The notes: generated by a model not told the origin, from the letters alone. Shown: positions 7,175 through 16,080, counted from the first letter of the stretch. The stretch: DNA of 49,456 nucleotides from an uncultured Bacillota bacterium (GCA_934271085.1 CAKQQU010000004.1:1-49456), one strand, 5' to 3'. Numbers and translations: made by a program.

Positions 7175-8485
7175 CTATAGAGAAACTTCCTGCGTGCCGC
7201 GATAAAGATGACCCGGCTCGGGAGTTATGCCGAATATTTCATAGTATTCATCCAGGGTGACAAAACGCCAGCCCCGGGCTTTCAGCTCATCCACCACCAT
7301 TATCGCTGCATCCAGGGTGCTTTCATAGATATCATGCATCAGGATGACCGAGCCGTCGGTCACATTATTCATTACCGCATCATACACTTTCTGGGCATCC
7401 CGGGTATCCCAGTCCCGGGGGTCCACTGTCCAAAGCATCATCGGCCAGCCTATTTTGCCGGCGGTAGCCTTATCCATAGCGCCGTATGGGGGGCGCAGAA
7501 AACGGGGGTCCTCTCCGGTGATATCGCGCAATACTTTTACAGTATCGTTTATCTGCGCTGCCAAAGCCTTATCATCGAGCTTGGTAAGATAACTTTCGTG
7601 ATCATATGTATGACTACCTATCTGATTGCCTGCTTCCGCCACCTGGCGCACTACCTCCGGCAAAGCTGCAGCATTAGCTCCCAGCATAAAAAAGGTGGCG
7701 GGGACATCCCTCTCTTTCAGCGCCTCCACCAGGAGGGGGGTTATGGTACTGCTGGGGCCATCATCAAAGGTCAGCGCCACCACCGGCCTGCCGTCGTCAA
7801 CAGCAGGGGTATGCTCTTCCGGGACAGCGGCGGACTGATCGCCATCTTCATTATTTACCGGCTGACTTTGATCCGCCTGCCCGTTATCCGGGTTATCAGG
7901 GGAGGGAGCTGCGGCGCTGCCGGCTGAGCCGGCCCAGATCAGGGCTATAATCAGCAAAAGCACCAGACCGGTGAGGAGCAAAAAACATTTGCCCCGCCGG
8001 GTCATTTTACGCCGGGGACGGTAGGTCTTAAAGCCTTTGGATTTGTCCTCTGCCCGGAGGGAAGAGGCGGATTGCGCCGGATCAGCCTCCGGAGTATGCA
8101 GACGATGGATGCCGCGGGCAGTTCCGTATTCCGGCTCATGAAAACTGCCGTAGCAGGATTCATTTTCCTCCTGTATCCTGCTGATCTCCTCTGCCAATCG
8201 CTGTTGCTTTCCGGCGATGGTTCTTTCTTTAATTTCCCTATCAATATGCTTTAATGACGGCATATCGGTTACAGGCAGGCTGTCATCAGGCAAAGGCTGC
8301 CTGGAGCCTTCAGTTCCGTCTTCCGCCATAAGTTCACTATAGGCTTCAGCAGCGGCCCTGTTGATATCCTGCGTAATATCTCCTGCCAGCTTCTGCAGAT
8401 CAGCAACACTGCGTATTTCTTTGTTATTATTTTGATTATGTTGAGCCGGCTTTGGCTTTTTCCAGTTTTTATTGTTCTTTGACAT
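7175..8485 (-). CDS. Membrane-anchored polysaccharide deacetylase (NodB domain)
   Basis: Probably removes acetyl groups from peptidoglycan or another surface glycan; the substrate is not determinable. The cytoplasmic N-terminus (about 1-160) is hydrophilic and charged. A basic stretch (RRKMTRRGK) leads into one transmembrane helix (about 166-188), then a Pro/Asp/Gln-rich linker, then the NodB domain with TFDDGPS (catalytic Asp and metal Asp), SHTYDH (metal His pair), RPPYGA and LMHD. The ATG at 8485 was chosen because AAAGGGA lies 6 nt upstream; an upstream in-frame GTG at 8551 has no ribosome site. 436 residues. No close operon partner. Confidence 0.9.
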   Translation of the reverse strand: MSKNNKNWKKPKPAQHNQNNNKEIRSVADLQKLAGDITQDINRAAAEAYSELMAEDGTEGSRQPLPDDSLPVTDMPSLKHIDREIKERTIAGKQQRLAEEISRIQEENESCYGSFHEPEYGTARGIHRLHTPEADPAQSASSLRAEDKSKGFKTYRPRRKMTRRGKCFLLLTGLVLLLIIALIWAGSAGSAAAPSPDNPDNGQADQSQPVNNEDGDQSAAVPEEHTPAVDDGRPVVALTFDDGPSSTITPLLVEALKERDVPATFFMLGANAAALPEVVRQVAEAGNQIGSHTYDHESYLTKLDDKALAAQINDTVKVLRDITGEDPRFLRPPYGAMDKATAGKIGWPMMLWTVDPRDWDTRDAQKVYDAVMNNVTDGSVILMHDIYESTLDAAIMVVDELKARGWRFVTLDEYYEIFGITPEPGHLYRGTQEVSL

Positions 8486-8571
8486 AGCTATCCCTTTCCC
8501 CAAAAGGGGCAAACTTACTGCTTCAGTATCCTTAATGACAAAATTCGACACATGATATATAAAAACACTGG

Positions 8572-8603
8572 AGCAGACGGCATTTCTAAAATCTCTGCCT
8601 GCT
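8572..8603 (-). terminator. Weak hairpin at the end of the aldolase gene
   Basis: AGCAGACGGC (8572-8581) pairs imperfectly with GCCTGCT (8597-8603). On the minus strand a TTTTT run follows about 7 nt after the stem, so this would be a weak terminator of the pgeF-mtnA-aldolase operon. Confidence 0.3.
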
Positions 8604-9261
8604 AAATACTGCGGGAAAGGATAATAATACGGGCGGCCTGCTCCAGGGCTTCCATACGGTAATAGGCCTGGCGCAGATCATTACCTACGGTAACAGCGCC
8701 GTGATTGGCCATAAGACCCGCCGCCGCTCCTTTCATAGCCTGGGCGGTACGGGCAGCCAGCTCCAGAGTACCGGCAGGTGAATAGGGTATATTAACTACC
8801 TCGCCCAACTGCACCCGCAAGTCTTCCAGCTTAAAGCTGTTGATATCGCCGTTGCCCAGAGCAAAAGCGGTGGCATGGGGGGCATGGGAATGGATAATGG
8901 CATTTACATCCGGGCAAAGGGCATAGATGGCTAAATGCAGCCGGGTCTCCACTGAGGGGACGCCTTTTCCGCCGTCAGCCAGATCCTGTTGATCCAGCAG
9001 GGGCTCGCATCCTGTATCACAAAAGCCGGGGGAGCCGGCTGTTTGCTGTATCAAAGCGCCGTCCTTATCCAGCAGCAATACATCCGCCGGAGTCATAAAG
9101 CCTTTGCTTATATTACTGCGGCTGATGAGGAAGCCGCCTTCCTTAAGCCGCACGCTGATATTGCCGTCGTTTGCCGCCACCATGCCGCGCTGCCAGAGAC
9201 GGCGGCCTGCTTCCATAATAAGTTTTTTCTGATAAGCTACTGCTTTAGTATCTGTTTCCAT
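8602..9261 (-). CDS. Class II aldolase, likely 5-methylthioribulose/5-deoxyribulose 1-phosphate aldolase
   Basis: Zinc-dependent class II aldolase of the FucA/AraD family (219 residues). Visible elements: ANDGNIS (phosphate-binding loop), SVETRLH (catalytic Glu), HSHAPHA (zinc histidines) and ANHGAV. It lies 98 bp downstream of mtnA on the same strand, so its substrate is most likely the MtnA product, cleaved to dihydroxyacetone phosphate plus a (methylthio)acetaldehyde, as in the DHAP shunt described for Ald2-type aldolases. This assignment is inferred from context. Between the phosphate loop and the catalytic Glu is a ~20-residue insertion with two cysteines, absent from typical members. 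AAAGGA precedes the ATG. An L-fuculose phosphate aldolase is the main alternative. Confidence 0.82.
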   Translation of the reverse strand: METDTKAVAYQKKLIMEAGRRLWQRGMVAANDGNISVRLKEGGFLISRSNISKGFMTPADVLLLDKDGALIQQTAGSPGFCDTGCEPLLDQQDLADGGKGVPSVETRLHLAIYALCPDVNAIIHSHAPHATAFALGNGDINSFKLEDLRVQLGEVVNIPYSPAGTLELAARTAQAMKGAAAGLMANHGAVTVGNDLRQAYYRMEALEQAARIIILSRSI

Positions 9262-9359
9262 AATAAACTATCCTTTTGCCTTTGTGTATTAATATATTCT
9301 TAATTTTTACCTGCTATGACATAGTGATAAAAGGGCCTGTCCCAATTATGCCGATGAAA

Positions 9360-10367
9360 CTAAATAATACCCTTTTCTGTAATGATGCCGGTTATCAGAC
9401 TGCGGGGCGTCACGTCAAAGGCCGGATTGCAGATATTTATATCACGGGGAGCCATAGGCTGGCTGTACCAGAGGCTGCGCACTTCTTCCGGATCTCTCTG
9501 CTCGATAACGATATCTTTACCGCTGGCAGTAGAGGGATCCAGGGTAGAGCAGGGAGCGCAAACATAAAAGGGTATGCCAAAATAAGCGGCGTTCACCGCT
9601 ACGGAAAGAGTGCCTATTTTATTGGCCACATCGCCGTTGGCAGCCACCCTGTCCGCTCCCACAAATACTATATCTATTTTGCCTGCCGCCATTAGGGAAG
9701 CAGCCATATTATCGCAGATAAGGGTGGTGTTTATGCCTGCCGCGGAAAGCTCGTAGGCAGTGAGCCGCGCCCCCTGCAGCAAAGGGCGGGTCTCGTCACA
9801 ATAGACCCGGAAATCCTTGCCATGCTCATGAGCCAGGTAAAGAGGAGCCAGGGCAGTGCCCAGGCGGCTGGTAGCCAGCCAGCCTGCATTACAGTGAGTA
9901 AGTATGCCCATGCCATTATGGATAAGGGGCTCGCCCAGCTGGGCTATGATACGGGAAACAGCGGCATCCTCATCATCTATGGCTTTTGCCTCCTGCCGCA
10001 GCAGCGGGATAATAAGGGCGGGGTCTTCGTTTTTGTGCTGCCGCAGCAGCTTATCCATGCGTTCCAGGGCCCAGGCCAGATTTACGGCAGTGGGACGGCT
10101 GGAGCGTAAAGCGCAAATATCCGCCCGCAACGCCTGCTGAAAATCTGCCCCAGACAGACTGGCGTGGGAAAGCGCCAGAAGATAAACGCAGTAAGCCGCA
10201 AAGATGCCTATGGCTGGCGCACCTCTTACCTGCAGGCGCCGGATAGCGTCCACCATGGCTTCCCGGCCGCGTATATCAAGGAATACCACCTGGTTTGGCA
10301 GCAAAGTCTGGTCTATGATAAGCAGCCTGTCGTCTGCAGTAAGTTCAACCGATTTGGGAACAGTCAT
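9360..10367 (-). CDS. mtnA: 5-methylthioribose-1-phosphate isomerase
   Basis: Isomerises 5-methylthioribose 1-phosphate (or 5-deoxyribose 1-phosphate) to the ribulose form. The MtnA/eIF2B-alpha signature is clear: RGAPAIG near residue 50, the catalytic Cys in THCNAG, and the catalytic Asp in VGADRVAANGDVANKIGT. The ATG at 10367 follows GGAGG by 5 nt; an in-frame GTG overlapping that site was rejected. 335 residues, normal length. It lies 27 bp after pgeF and 98 bp before the class II aldolase. No mtnK, mtnB or mtnD is nearby, so the downstream route is probably the aldolase shunt rather than the full methionine salvage cycle. Confidence 0.93.
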   Translation of the reverse strand: MTVPKSVELTADDRLLIIDQTLLPNQVVFLDIRGREAMVDAIRRLQVRGAPAIGIFAAYCVYLLALSHASLSGADFQQALRADICALRSSRPTAVNLAWALERMDKLLRQHKNEDPALIIPLLRQEAKAIDDEDAAVSRIIAQLGEPLIHNGMGILTHCNAGWLATSRLGTALAPLYLAHEHGKDFRVYCDETRPLLQGARLTAYELSAAGINTTLICDNMAASLMAAGKIDIVFVGADRVAANGDVANKIGTLSVAVNAAYFGIPFYVCAPCSTLDPSTASGKDIVIEQRDPEEVRSLWYSQPMAPRDINICNPAFDVTPRSLITGIITEKGII

Positions 10368-10394
10368 ATTTTCCTCCACTATGGTGTTTGCAAA

Positions 10395-11264
10395 TTATAG
10401 CAGGGTAATAAATCCCGCCAGGGATCCTCTGGCGTTTCCCTGCACCCGGTGGGAATAAAAAATATCCGGATGGCTGATGGTGCACAACCCGGCAATGCTG
10501 ATATGCTCCGGCAGCACTCCGGCGCGGAGCAGGGAAACACGGTTAGCCCGCCACAGATCCAGCAGATAATGATCGGGGCAGGCCGGATCAGGCCGGAAAA
10601 CAGGCCCCTGCTCATCTGCAAACCCGGCAAAATGAGCTGCGCAGGCTGCATCCACCTGATAGCGCCCGGGGCCGGCGGAGGGACCGATCACCGCAATAAG
10701 CTGCCGGGGATCGCATCCCTGCTGCTGCAGGCAGCGGACGCTGACGCCAGCCATATGGGCGCAGGTGCCCCGCCATCCGGCATGGGATACCGCTGCGATA
10801 TGCCGGTCGGGGGCATAAAAGAACAGGGGGGTGCAGTCCGCGAAATGAGCTATCAGGGTAACTTCCCCTTGGGCTGTCCAAAGTCCGTCCACACTCTGAT
10901 AATCCCGCTGCCGCAGCAGGCCCTTGCCCAGATCAGCGGAAACAGCCTCTCTAAGGCAGGTATGATGATCCTGCCAGGTAAAAACAGTATGAGCCGGATC
11001 AAACCCTGCCGCCGCCCCAAAGCGGGAATAATTTTCCGCCACATTTTCCGGAGTATCACCCCGGCCTATGCCCAGATTAAGGCTGTCCAGACCCGAACCG
11101 CTGCTGACTCCGCCCAAACGGCTGGAAAAGCCATGCCGCAGGCGGCAGCCATATTCGTCCAGGGCAGGGAAGGTATACCACAGCACCCCCTTTTCATAAT
11201 GGGGGACCGCATTATCCGTGGCAGGGAAAACCCTGCTATCGATATAAACGCTATGTTCATGCAT
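10395..11264 (-). CDS. pgeF: Laccase-domain (YfiH/YlmD) purine nucleoside phosphorylase-like protein
   Basis: COG1496 family. E. coli YfiH has been linked to peptidoglycan editing, and family members show adenosine/methylthioadenosine phosphorylase activity. Conserved ligands are seen: WQDHH (His), ADCTPLFFY (Cys), SHAGWRGT (His), plus the family motifs RLGGVS and IGPSAGPG. 289 residues, slightly long at the N-terminus. AGGAG precedes the ATG. It is the first gene of an operon with mtnA (27-bp gap) and the aldolase. That position suggests it supplies the 5-methylthioribose 1-phosphate or 5-deoxyribose 1-phosphate that MtnA uses; this role is inferred. Confidence 0.88.
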   Translation of the reverse strand: MHEHSVYIDSRVFPATDNAVPHYEKGVLWYTFPALDEYGCRLRHGFSSRLGGVSSGSGLDSLNLGIGRGDTPENVAENYSRFGAAAGFDPAHTVFTWQDHHTCLREAVSADLGKGLLRQRDYQSVDGLWTAQGEVTLIAHFADCTPLFFYAPDRHIAAVSHAGWRGTCAHMAGVSVRCLQQQGCDPRQLIAVIGPSAGPGRYQVDAACAAHFAGFADEQGPVFRPDPACPDHYLLDLWRANRVSLLRAGVLPEHISIAGLCTISHPDIFYSHRVQGNARGSLAGFITLL

Positions 11265-11302
11265 AAAGTACGCCTCTCCTTTTACGGCAGATGAAGAAAA
11301 AC

Positions 11303-11320
11303 GCGCCGCATAAGCGGCGC
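11303..11320 (-). terminator. Terminator of the pgsA-type gene
   Basis: GCGCCGC (11303-11309) and GCGGCGC (11314-11320) form a perfect stem with a 4-nt loop. On the minus strand it is followed by GTTTTTC. It sits between the phosphatidyltransferase stop and pgeF. Confidence 0.75.
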
Positions 11321-11335
11321 TTTCGGTACGAAAAA

Positions 11336-11962
11336 TCAGGCAACATTAGTGGTTGTGTCGGAAGATGCCTGCTGTATTTTATCCCGAAAAACAATGCCAT
11401 ACCGCAGCAGGGAATAGGCCATCAGAAAAAAGATCACCGCACTTACCACAAAGACGCCTGTAATCCCCATTTTATCATCAAAGGCCATTATCACCAGTAC
11501 GCCTATATAGAAAGCAATAGTTGCCACCTTGCCCCACCATCTTGCTGAAAACGGAGACTGACCTGCCTTGAGCAGGCGTACTCCCCAAAAAAGCATCAGG
11601 GCATCCTTAATAACCAGCAAAATTACTAAAGGAAGCACAAAGGGGAAGGAAAATACCAGGCAAACTCCCAAAGCGATTTGAGTCAGTTTATCGGCCACAG
11701 GGTCAAGCACCTTGCCTAAAGGGGTAATCTGGTTAAAATGGCGGGCAATATAGCCGTCGATTGCATCGGAAAGGCCCGATATAGCTACCATGGCTACGGC
11801 CCAGACAAGTTTTCCTTCCAAATAAAACCAGACCATAAAGGGAATAATGGCCAAACGGATCAGGGAAATAACATTGGGAACGGAAAAATTCCTTTTCGGA
11901 TTAAATTCCGAAAGGTCAAGCCTTACTTTTTCTTTTGATCTGTCATTAGCTGACTGGGGCAT
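11336..11962 (-). CDS. CDP-alcohol phosphatidyltransferase (PgsA-like)
   Basis: Integral membrane enzyme that transfers a phosphatidyl group from CDP-diacylglycerol to an alcohol, most likely glycerol 3-phosphate (PgsA) or phosphatidylglycerol (cardiolipin synthesis). The family motif D-G-x2-A-R-x8-G-x3-D-x3-D is complete in DGYIARHFNQITPLGKVLD. Five or so hydrophobic helices follow the usual NxxSLIRL start. It carries a ~25-residue charged N-terminal extension before that, and no later start codon fits. The ribosome site is poor (GGTG) and a TATAAT stands only about 10 bp upstream of the ATG, so the mRNA may have almost no leader. 208 residues. Confidence 0.85.
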   Translation of the reverse strand: MPQSANDRSKEKVRLDLSEFNPKRNFSVPNVISLIRLAIIPFMVWFYLEGKLVWAVAMVAISGLSDAIDGYIARHFNQITPLGKVLDPVADKLTQIALGVCLVFSFPFVLPLVILLVIKDALMLFWGVRLLKAGQSPFSARWWGKVATIAFYIGVLVIMAFDDKMGITGVFVVSAVIFFLMAYSLLRYGIVFRDKIQQASSDTTTNVA

Positions 11963-12122
11963 AAGTTCACCATTATAAAATCTGTATATTCAAAAATACC
12001 GCCGGCACAGGTCGGATAAATCAGCGTATTAAGTATACTTCGCCGCAATATTTTTTTTCCCTTCCCAAAAGCGACAAAATACCTGTTTTTAGTCCTTTGA
12101 CAATGCCGGGTCGATAGTATAG

Positions 12123-13286
12123 TTATCTGCGCCTGCCCCTGGCTATTTCTTCAAGGGCTCTGGCCGTGTGCTCAATATCTTCCATGGTATTGAACCAGGA
12201 TGGGGAGAAGCGGACGCTGCCTGCTTCCATTGTACCTAAGGCCCGATGGGCTGCAGGAGCGCAATGGTATCCGGAACGTACGCAAACGCCGTAACGGCTG
12301 TCCAGCCAGGCCGCCACCTCAGCGGGATCCAGGCCTTTGATATTCAAAGCCAGAACCGGCAGCTGCACGCCGCCTGCAGGTAAATAAAGCTCCATCCCGG
12401 CAATATTTCCGGCCATCTCTGCTAGGCGCCGGGTCAGCCGGCAGCTATGATCATATATCTGCTCTATGCCGGTTTGTTCCACAAAATCCAATCCCGCCAT
12501 TAATCCGGCTATACCTGCCACATTAATGCTGCCGGCTTCCAGATGCTCCGGATTTTCCCGAGGCATCAGCCTTTCTTCGCTGCGTATACCTGTTCCCCCC
12601 AGCAGCAGGGGCTGAAGCTCCAATCCCTGCACCAACAGCACGCCTATGCCTGCGGGGCCGAAAAGACCTTTATGCCCGGCAATGGACACTGCGCAGCGGG
12701 GCAGCTTGCGCATATCCAGGGGCAGCAATCCCCCGGTCTGAGCTGCGTCCAGCAGCAGCGGGGTATGGCTTTTCCTGGCCAGGGCAGCAATAGCAGGAAG
12801 ATCCACCACTGCGCCGTTGACATTTGACCCATGGGTCACCGCCATCAGGGAAATATCCCCACAAGCCAGCTTCGAGGCAATATCCGCCAGACGGTAATTG
12901 CCGCAAGGATCAGCGAAAAGCTGACAAACGCTTATCATACCGCTGTCGCTCATGGCAGCCGCAGGCCGGCTCAGGGCATTGTGCTCCATTCCGCAAAGCA
13001 GCAGTTTTTTACCGTCGGAAAGCAGGCCGCGCAAACCCATATTCAGGCTCATGGTAGCCCCGGCGGTAAATATTACCTGACGGGGATCTGCCAGATGGAA
13101 AAAATCTGCCAGTTTTTCCCTGGCCTTTTCCACAAAAGCCGAGGTGCGGCGGCTCATGGCATAATTGCCCCGGCCGGGATTGGCGCCGTATTCGTTAATA
13201 GCCGCGGCCATAGCGGCCGCAACAGCCGGAGGCTTGGGATGGCTGCCGGCAGAGTTATCAAGATATATCATATTATTATTCTCCAT
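12123..13286 (-). CDS. Cysteine desulfurase-family aminotransferase class V enzyme
   Basis: PLP enzyme of the NifS/SufS/Csd group that takes sulfur (or selenium) from cysteine (or selenocysteine). Seen: start IYLDNSAGSHPKPPAV, an AGATMSLN phosphate-binding region, DAAQTGG (PLP-binding Asp/Gln), SIAGHKGLFGPAG with the Schiff-base Lys, and the persulfide Cys in RSGYHCAPAAH. AAAAGGAG precedes the ATG. 387 residues. It has no iron-sulfur scaffold partner nearby, which matches the stand-alone desulfurase subfamily often seen in Clostridia. A role in selenium supply to the selA/selB system is possible but not shown. It runs divergently from the Ca2+-ATPase gene. Confidence 0.87.
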   Translation of the reverse strand: MENNNMIYLDNSAGSHPKPPAVAAAMAAAINEYGANPGRGNYAMSRRTSAFVEKAREKLADFFHLADPRQVIFTAGATMSLNMGLRGLLSDGKKLLLCGMEHNALSRPAAAMSDSGMISVCQLFADPCGNYRLADIASKLACGDISLMAVTHGSNVNGAVVDLPAIAALARKSHTPLLLDAAQTGGLLPLDMRKLPRCAVSIAGHKGLFGPAGIGVLLVQGLELQPLLLGGTGIRSEERLMPRENPEHLEAGSINVAGIAGLMAGLDFVEQTGIEQIYDHSCRLTRRLAEMAGNIAGMELYLPAGGVQLPVLALNIKGLDPAEVAAWLDSRYGVCVRSGYHCAPAAHRALGTMEAGSVRFSPSWFNTMEDIEHTARALEEIARGRRR

Positions 13287-13399
13287 ATGCTCACTCCTTT
13301 TAATATAACCAAATCCCCTGAAAATATCTCCGCTGTAAAAATATCTCTCCTACAAAATATGCTGATTATGGGCGAAGGGGACATAGTAAAAAAGGACAG

Positions 13400-13442
13400 G
13401 GCATAGATTAGCCCAAAGAAATCTTTGGGAGGCCCGAATGTG
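13400..13442 (+). promoter_or_regulatory. Alternative hairpins over the ATPase ribosome site
   Basis: CCCAAAG (13412-13418) pairs with CTTTGGG (13423-13429) around a 4-nt loop, and the second arm contains the first three bases of the GGGAGG ribosome site (13427-13432). An alternative stem, GGGC (13400-13403) with GCCC (13411-13414), uses the same CCC and would free the site. Two exclusive structures over a start region can control translation, but no known riboswitch was recognised. Confidence 0.3.
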
Positions 13443-16022
13443 GAGATAAAAAAGGCTTATTACCTGCAGAGAGATGAACTGTTGGCTCAATGGGGCGAGC
13501 AGGGACTGAGCAGCAAGGAGGCAGCAGGCAGACTGGAAAAGGAAGGTCCGAATAAGCTGCCCGGGGAAGAAGGACCAACTGCGTTCAGCCGCTTTATAAA
13601 CCAGCTTGCCGACCCTATGGTGGTGATCCTGCTGGTGGCCGCAGCTATTTCCGCTTTTTTGGGCCAGTGGACAGACAGCGGCATCATCGGCCTGGTTGTC
13701 GCCGTAAACGCCTTGCTGGGAATGTATCAGGAGGGCAAGGCCGCCAAAGCCGCAGAGGCTTTGGAACAGCTGCACAGCGAAAAGGCCACAGTGCTGCGGG
13801 ATGGGATACGCCAGCTCATCCCCGGCGAACAACTGGTAGTTGGCGACCATGTTTTTCTCAGCGCAGGCGACGCTGCTCCCGCAGATCTGCGGCTGCTTTA
13901 CGCCGAAGAAATGCAATGTGATGAAAGTATGCTCACCGGCGAAAGCGAGCCTGTAAACAAAACCTGGCAGCCTCTTGTTCCCGACAGCCAGGATCCGCCG
14001 ATTTCCTCTCAAAGCAATATGGTTTTTATGGGCTGTCCCATACTATGCGGCAAAGGCGAGGGTATAGTTACCGCCACCGGCAGCAACAGCTCCCTGGGAA
14101 AAATAGCGGGATTGCTTTCGGATACCGGCAGACAAACCACGCCCCTGCAAAAACGGCTTGCCGGACTTTCCCGCATACTCACCATAGCCGTATGCGCCAT
14201 CTGCGCCCTGATCTTTTTGCTTTCCGTAATAGGCCGCCATCCCGATGCCTCGCAACTAATAAACGGTTTTATGCTGGCAATTTCCCTGGCAGTAGCCGCT
14301 ATACCCGAAGGCCTGGTAGTAGTGGTTACTTTAGTCCTTTCCCTGGGCATGAAAAATATGAGCCGCCGCAAAGCCATAATCAGGCGGCTGGCGGCGGTAG
14401 AGACCTTAGGCTCTGTGCAGATAATATGCACCGATAAAACAGGCACCCTTACCTGCAACCGAATGAGCGTATGCCGCAGCAGCGGCTGCGAACGGGAAAC
14501 TGCCCGTGCTGTATATTTATGCAATAATGCTGTGATCAACGAAAAGCAGCGGCTGGGCTCTCCCACTGAGCTGGCGCTGCTGGATTACGGAGAAAAACAC
14601 GGCTGGGACAGCAGCAGGGCAGAGCAGTTTCCCCGCTGCGGCGAGATCCCCTTTGACAGCAGCCGCAAACTGATGACCACCTTTCACAACCATAAAACAG
14701 CTTCCGGCGCAAAACAAAAGCTGAGTTTTACCAAAGGCGCGCCGGAAAAGGTGCTGGATCTGTGCGGCTGGTATCTGGATGACCAGGGCAACAGACAGCC
14801 CCTGGATCAAAAGCAGCGGCAGCAGATATTGGAAGATAATCAAAAAATGGCTGATGAGGCCCTGCGGGTATTGGCCGCAGCCGCCGGAGAAGGGGAGAAC
14901 AGCGATCCCGACAGGCATAATCTGGTGTTTTTAGGATTGCTGGGGTTGGCAGACCCGCCTCGCCCGGAAGCAGCGGCAGCGGTAAAGCAGGCGCAATCGG
15001 CAGGGATAAAGGTGGTAATGGTCAGCGGCGACCAGGCCCATACAGCAGCAGCCATAGCGCGTAAACTGGGGATACTGCGCAAAGGGGATCTTGTTATCAG
15101 CGGCAGTCAACTGGCGGAAATGGATAACCGGCAGCTTAGCCGGGCCCTGCCTAAAATTGCGGTATTTGCAAGAGTATTGCCTGAAGATAAGCTGCGGATA
15201 GTGCGCCTGTGGCAGCAGCGGGGCAAGGTAACGGCCATGACCGGCGATGGGGTCAACGACGCCCCTGCTTTAAAAGCCGCGGATATAGGCTGCGCCATGG
15301 GGCGCTGCGGTTCGGAAGTAAGCAGGAGAGCGGCTCATCTGGTGCTGGCAGATGATAATTTTGCAACTATTCTGGCAGCAGTGGGCGAAGGCAGGCGCAT
15401 TTACGAAAATATCCGTAAGGCTATTGCCTTTCTTCTATCTTCCAACCTGGCAGAGGTGCTGGCTATTTTTGCTGCCTCCCTGATAGGCATCAAGTTGTTC
15501 TGCCCCATCCATCTTTTGTGGATAAATCTGATAACCGACTGTTTCCCCGCCATTGCCCTGGGAATGGAGCAGGCTGACAAGCGGATGATGCAGCGGCCGC
15601 CCAATGACAGCAAAAGCAGTATTTTTTCCGGGGGTATTGGTTGGGATATATTGTGGCAGGGAGCCCTGGCAGGCGCATTGACCATAGCCGCCTTTGCCTG
15701 GGGAGCCCCCCAGGGGGAAGCCGTGGCGATGAGCATGGCTTTTATATGCCTCAGCGCAGCCGAACTGGCCCAGGCTTTCAATATGCGGGAGCTGGAAAGG
15801 AGCAGCCTTTTCCTGCAACGGCCCAATCCGCTGCTGTCTTTCTCGGCACTGGCGGCAATCGGGCTTAACTGCCTGTTGCTTTATGTGCCGGCCCTGGCCA
15901 ATGTTTTCAGGCTGGCCCCTTTGAGCCTCCAGCAGCTAGCAATATCCCTGATGCTGGGTCTGGCTATGATACCCTGCGTAGAACTGGCCAAACTGCTTAA
16001 ACGGCTTTGGCTACGCCATTAA
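13440..16022 (+). CDS. P2A-type Ca2+-transporting ATPase
   Basis: Membrane pump that exports Ca2+ at the cost of ATP. All P-type elements are present: TGES (A domain), DKTGTLT with the phosphorylated Asp, KGAPE (N domain) and TGDGVNDAP (P domain). The ion-site residues are of the SERCA kind: PEGL in M4, SSNLAEV in M5 (Asn and Glu) and NLITD in M6 (Asn and Asp), so Ca2+ is the best call over Mg2+ or H+. The GTG at 13440 follows GGGAGG by 7 nt; an upstream in-frame TTG overlaps that site and was rejected. 860 residues. It is transcribed divergently from the desulfurase-like gene. Confidence 0.92.
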   Translation: MEIKKAYYLQRDELLAQWGEQGLSSKEAAGRLEKEGPNKLPGEEGPTAFSRFINQLADPMVVILLVAAAISAFLGQWTDSGIIGLVVAVNALLGMYQEGKAAKAAEALEQLHSEKATVLRDGIRQLIPGEQLVVGDHVFLSAGDAAPADLRLLYAEEMQCDESMLTGESEPVNKTWQPLVPDSQDPPISSQSNMVFMGCPILCGKGEGIVTATGSNSSLGKIAGLLSDTGRQTTPLQKRLAGLSRILTIAVCAICALIFLLSVIGRHPDASQLINGFMLAISLAVAAIPEGLVVVVTLVLSLGMKNMSRRKAIIRRLAAVETLGSVQIICTDKTGTLTCNRMSVCRSSGCERETARAVYLCNNAVINEKQRLGSPTELALLDYGEKHGWDSSRAEQFPRCGEIPFDSSRKLMTTFHNHKTASGAKQKLSFTKGAPEKVLDLCGWYLDDQGNRQPLDQKQRQQILEDNQKMADEALRVLAAAAGEGENSDPDRHNLVFLGLLGLADPPRPEAAAAVKQAQSAGIKVVMVSGDQAHTAAAIARKLGILRKGDLVISGSQLAEMDNRQLSRALPKIAVFARVLPEDKLRIVRLWQQRGKVTAMTGDGVNDAPALKAADIGCAMGRCGSEVSRRAAHLVLADDNFATILAAVGEGRRIYENIRKAIAFLLSSNLAEVLAIFAASLIGIKLFCPIHLLWINLITDCFPAIALGMEQADKRMMQRPPNDSKSSIFSGGIGWDILWQGALAGALTIAAFAWGAPQGEAVAMSMAFICLSAAELAQAFNMRELERSSLFLQRPNPLLSFSALAAIGLNCLLLYVPALANVFRLAPLSLQQLAISLMLGLAMIPCVELAKLLKRLWLRH

Positions 16023-16080
16023 ACCAAAAGCAACAGCCTGTAATACCTGATATTCCGGCTCTCCTACAAAAGCTAACAGC

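Noticed and set aside
13287..13440. A yybP-ykoY Mn2+ riboswitch before the Ca2+-ATPase
   Set aside because: The conserved GGGGAGUA and paired loop motifs are not present; only simple hairpins were seen.
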